Source: Termitomyces sp. T153
Lineage: Eukaryota; Basidiomycota; Agaricomycetes; Agaricales; Lyophyllaceae
Assembly: GCA_018296165.2 (NCBI GenBank)
Contig: JACKQL020000005.1
Location: forward strand, 744,001-808,000
Direction: 5' to 3'
DNA: 64,000 bases
In this document: piece by piece, positions 61,501-64,000 of the stretch
Layout of the letters: every line of letters begins with the position of its first letter
How positions within the stretch are numbered: position 1 is the stretch's first letter
The notes under the pieces: generated by a model
The model's database searches: none
What the model saw: only the letters and a program-made list of their open reading frames with translations
Told to the model about the DNA's origin: nothing
Made by a program: the position numbers and the translations under genes

Positions 61501-62580
61501 TGCTTACCGGATGCTTTTCCTGACGCCCGACACTCCTTCGCGGGAATTAGAAAGTAACAAACGACGGACTTACGTTCCTAACAACGGTGTCCGTATCTCG
61601 GAACTCGAGGCTGCCACGGCATGAAGAATGTCCTTTGTCAAAGAAAATTTGCCGTGCGGGCCATCCACGCGGCGGTTTTGGGGGATAATCACCAGAGCTT
61701 GAGCTTTGAAAGGTTACAGTGGTTATGTATTTACAGTCATTTACAACGTTCAAAGTCCGATATTGACCAGGCCTTCTATTGGCCCGCGAGTTCTGCCGAA
61801 TCGTCTGACCACGAAAAGTCGCTCGCTGAATTCTGAAATATAGTACTCTAATAATGTAGGTTGGACTCATATGGCAACGCATCCGCTCTTTGCCTGTGGA
61901 GCTCGTTCCTAATGATCTTCCCTCGTTTTGACTCTTGTTCTATTGTACAACAACTTCAATCTCGTCAAGAATGATCTCTTCGACTCGGGGCTTCCTCTTC
62001 GCTTCATGGCACAGCCGAGTAGAATCACTGTCTGTCCCGGGCGATCGTTCCCACCTTTTTTGCTCCATTTTTGGACACCCTCTCGTTTGCTGTGCTTCTC
62101 AATGCACAAGCTGTAAATAACGGATTTACACTCGCTCTTTTTTCCTCGAGAAGATGGATCTGGCACTCGCGTTATTACAGTTGACGCGCTGGGTCATGAA
62201 ACGGTTGTAGCCGATCAAGATGCTACTAGCATCCTAGCCCCTGCGAAGAAGGCTCTTACATTGCCACCAACCGGAGGCTTTAGGAATACTTGTATTGTCA
62301 AACATCCTGTGACGAGCGAGCCTATTCATCGATTTTTCATCTTTGCTGATCAATCGGGAGTAACCCCTATCATATCAGCATCCAGGGGTTCACAAAGGAG
62401 TCGAGGACCTTACAAAGGCCAGTCCAGGGAATAGAGGAACTACCCGAGATTCTCTGGGAACTGGTCGGTCTTGTACTGGAGGCGCGAGGAGGTACTAGCA
62501 AGGATGAAATTTTGAGCAAAGTGAGAGACGTTGTGGGTTCTTTATTTCAGGACAAGGAGATTATGGCTTTGTTCCAATAG
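61500..62580 (+). CDS. Unrecognised multi-exon gene (partial model)
   Basis: Two segments read clearly as protein. About 62,060-62,365 gives PTFFAPFLDTLSFAVLLNAQ, GFTLALFSSREDGSGTRVIT, VDALGHETVVADQDATSIL, GGFRNTCIVKHPVTSEPIHR and FFIFADQSG. About 62,391-62,580 gives GFTKESRTLQRPVQGIEELP, LWELVGLVLEARGGTSKDEI and VGSLFQDKEIMALFQ-stop at 62578-62580. Joining them needs removal of a GT-AG piece of only 26 bases (62365-62390), or a longer intron with another donor. Possible upstream exons include VPNNGVRISELEAATA (about 61,575) and WQRIRSLPVELVPNDLPSF (about 61,873). The family is unknown to me, and the start is not located. Confidence 0.5.
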
Positions 62581-62974
62581 TTCTGAAGCAACGATTGTCC
62601 AAGTCCAGCGTTAATGAATTCTTCTCGAGCGGTTCTCTCCAGTTTTCGTAGAACACTTCCTACAAGATAATTGAACAAAGCTCAGTGGATCCATTGTATT
62701 TATCTCACAATGATTTGTTACTTTGCTCGAATTATTCGTAATTTGGTGCTGCTATCGAACGACCTCTATCAAATCCATACGCAGGCGGATATACCACAAG
62801 ACAGGGATAACAGCTGCTAAATCCATATCTAACATCGTGTACGCAGTTTCAGATCTGGTTCCGTTGACCCTGGAATGATGTATTCTCCCCATTGATAATG
62901 AATCGATTGCTTACTATGTTGTCCTGCTATAAACCGATTTGATAACAACCGGCAAGATTCCTAAGTCACATTGT
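62581..62974. other. Convergent intergenic region
   Basis: These about 390 bases lie between two stop codons of converging genes and should hold their 3' untranslated parts. No coding signal or repeat is seen. Confidence 0.5.
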
Positions 62975-64000
62975 TTACAAGTTAGGACTAGATGATGACG
63001 CGTCAAATTCACCTCCAGTAGGCAGGACATAGGCTGGCCGTCCAATTGATGCCAAAAATCCGTTAATTATTCCCCCATGGGCTGTGACAGAAATGACTGA
63101 AGAAGCATATTAAATGGTTCACGGAATGACCGAGGAACGTCAATTTCATCTTACAAATTTCTTGATTGTTCTCAAATATGTGATCAAGAACAATTTTTGC
63201 TCGGTCAGCAATGTGCTCTTTAGTTTCACGGCTGTCGGGATCCCACAACAGATCCTCTTCAGTAAATCCAGGTTCAAGTTGGAATCTAGGGAATGTTTTG
63301 GCAATATACGACGCCGTGCGCCGCTTGTCGCATGTATGGACTCCATTTTCTTCGCGACAGTTCTGTGGAAGGTGAATCCAAGAGCGAGAAGCATCGAGAA
63401 AAACAAAACATGTACCTCGAGAATGGTCGGACTTTCAGATTTTTCAGTCCATAAATCATTGAAAGTGAGCTCGCAAGTCTTCAACGCACGCGTCATGGGA
63501 CTACAGTAGAACTTTTCAGGGAGCGGGATGCCATCGGCGACTTCAACTGTCCAAGCGTTCTGTGCATCTGCGGCTTGACCCTCGCCAATCACGGTAAGTT
63601 CAGAATCGGCTGCCAGTCTTGTTGGTTCGGACCTCATAACAGACAGAAAATGACATACGACCCCATACAAGTTCCCCATCTCCGTCGAGTTTTGACCAGT
63701 AGCTGCGGGTGATCGAGTTCAAGAATGCCTTCCTTGTTAACGGTGGGATTTGAACCTACTTATCCCATGCTTGAGTTCCATACTTAGACTCCGCTACATT
63801 GTCTTGATTGATCCAAAGATATAGAGCCGTCAACATCTGAGAAAAAAACGAAAGTGACGCATTTTACGATATCCTTGTCCGTGCCGTCCAAAGAAAAAGA
63901 TTTTAAAGGAAGTGCTCTCATCGACGGATTTGTTGAGCTGATCAATTTTAATGAAGAATTTGGTCCATCGATCTGTCGAGTCGTCTAGAAGTCCAAATCG
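62975..64000 (-). CDS. Histidine phosphatase superfamily protein (phosphoglycerate mutase-like, PMU1 type), 5' end beyond window
   Basis: Exons read leftward from the window edge: FGLLDDSTDRWTKFFIKI, then the phosphohistidine motif FFFGRHGQGY, then after an intron HNVAESKYGTQAWDK, and YWSKLDGDGELVWGPD. Next come ELTVIGEGQAADAQNAW, LPEKFYCSPMTRALKTCELT, NCREENGVHTCDKRRTASYI, LLWDPDSRETKEHIADRAKI and the second catalytic His in ISVTAHGGIINGFLASIG. The end is YVLPTGGEFDASSSSPNL-stop at 62975. RHG, the SPMTRALKT substrate Arg and the AHGG motif are all present, so the enzyme should be active. The substrate is unknown; yeast PMU1 relatives are acid-type phosphatases. The start codon lies right of the window. 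Confidence 0.9.

Noticed and set aside
63725..63800. tRNA-like box sequences on the minus strand (TAGCGGAGTC and GGTTCAAATCC)
   Set aside because: They resemble RNA polymerase III A and B boxes, but the D arm cannot pair and the acceptor stem pairs poorly. The first box lies in the coding exon HNVAESKYGT of the phosphatase gene, so this looks like coincidence.
1..64000. CRISPR arrays, bacterial operons or ribosome-binding sites
   Set aside because: The window is eukaryotic with spliced genes. The only regular array (37826-38107) has contiguous 59 bp units without spacers.

Overview
This 64 kb window looks like nuclear DNA of a filamentous basidiomycete fungus, most likely an agaricomycete. 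Genes are dense and are cut by many introns of about 50 to 60 bases with GT(G/A) donors. Conserved eukaryotic housekeeping genes are fungal in form (CHO2, NEO1, Zn2Cys6 factor). Most open reading frames in the window are antisense shadows or intron read-through. I rebuilt the genes below by joining exons by eye at splice sites that restore family motifs.

Left arm (1-32,272), ordinary gene-rich DNA: CHO2 phosphatidylethanolamine methyltransferase (minus), ornithine aminotransferase (minus), a DHHC palmitoyltransferase (minus), an Rpp14-like RNase P/MRP subunit (plus), DCN1 (minus), a low-complexity orphan (minus), an orphan membrane protein with a long Ser-rich tail (minus), MPP6 (minus) and the P4-ATPase NEO1 (plus). 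CHO2 and NEO1 both act on aminophospholipids, but they are far apart and I infer no operon-like link.

Middle (about 32,350-53,310): a 21 kb transposable-element island that is almost free of CpG dinucleotides, while both flanks are CpG-rich. It holds a decayed Ty1/copia element lacking most of its reverse transcriptase, a minus-strand Ty3/gypsy gag remnant, a 59 bp tandem repeat, a nearly full-length decayed Helitron (Rep plus PIF1 helicase, minus), and the 3' end of a chromodomain gypsy element with a probable LTR. Three nonsense codons in the Helitron sit exactly where its family has arginine and read TGA. This is what deamination of methylated CGA would give. The island starts about 80 bases after the NEO1 stop, and its CpG-poor composition runs into the last exon of the gene on its right.

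Right arm (53,310-64,000), CpG-rich again: a secreted orphan protein with a possible glycoside-hydrolase-like fold (minus), an ALKBH6-type AlkB dioxygenase (minus, nine exons), a very short Zn2Cys6 protein (minus), an unrecognised plus-strand gene, and a histidine-phosphatase (PMU1-like) gene running off the right end.

I saw no rRNA, convincing tRNA or CRISPR array. The most unusual signal is the sharply bounded CpG-erased island with its CGA-to-TGA stops and its reach into a host exon.
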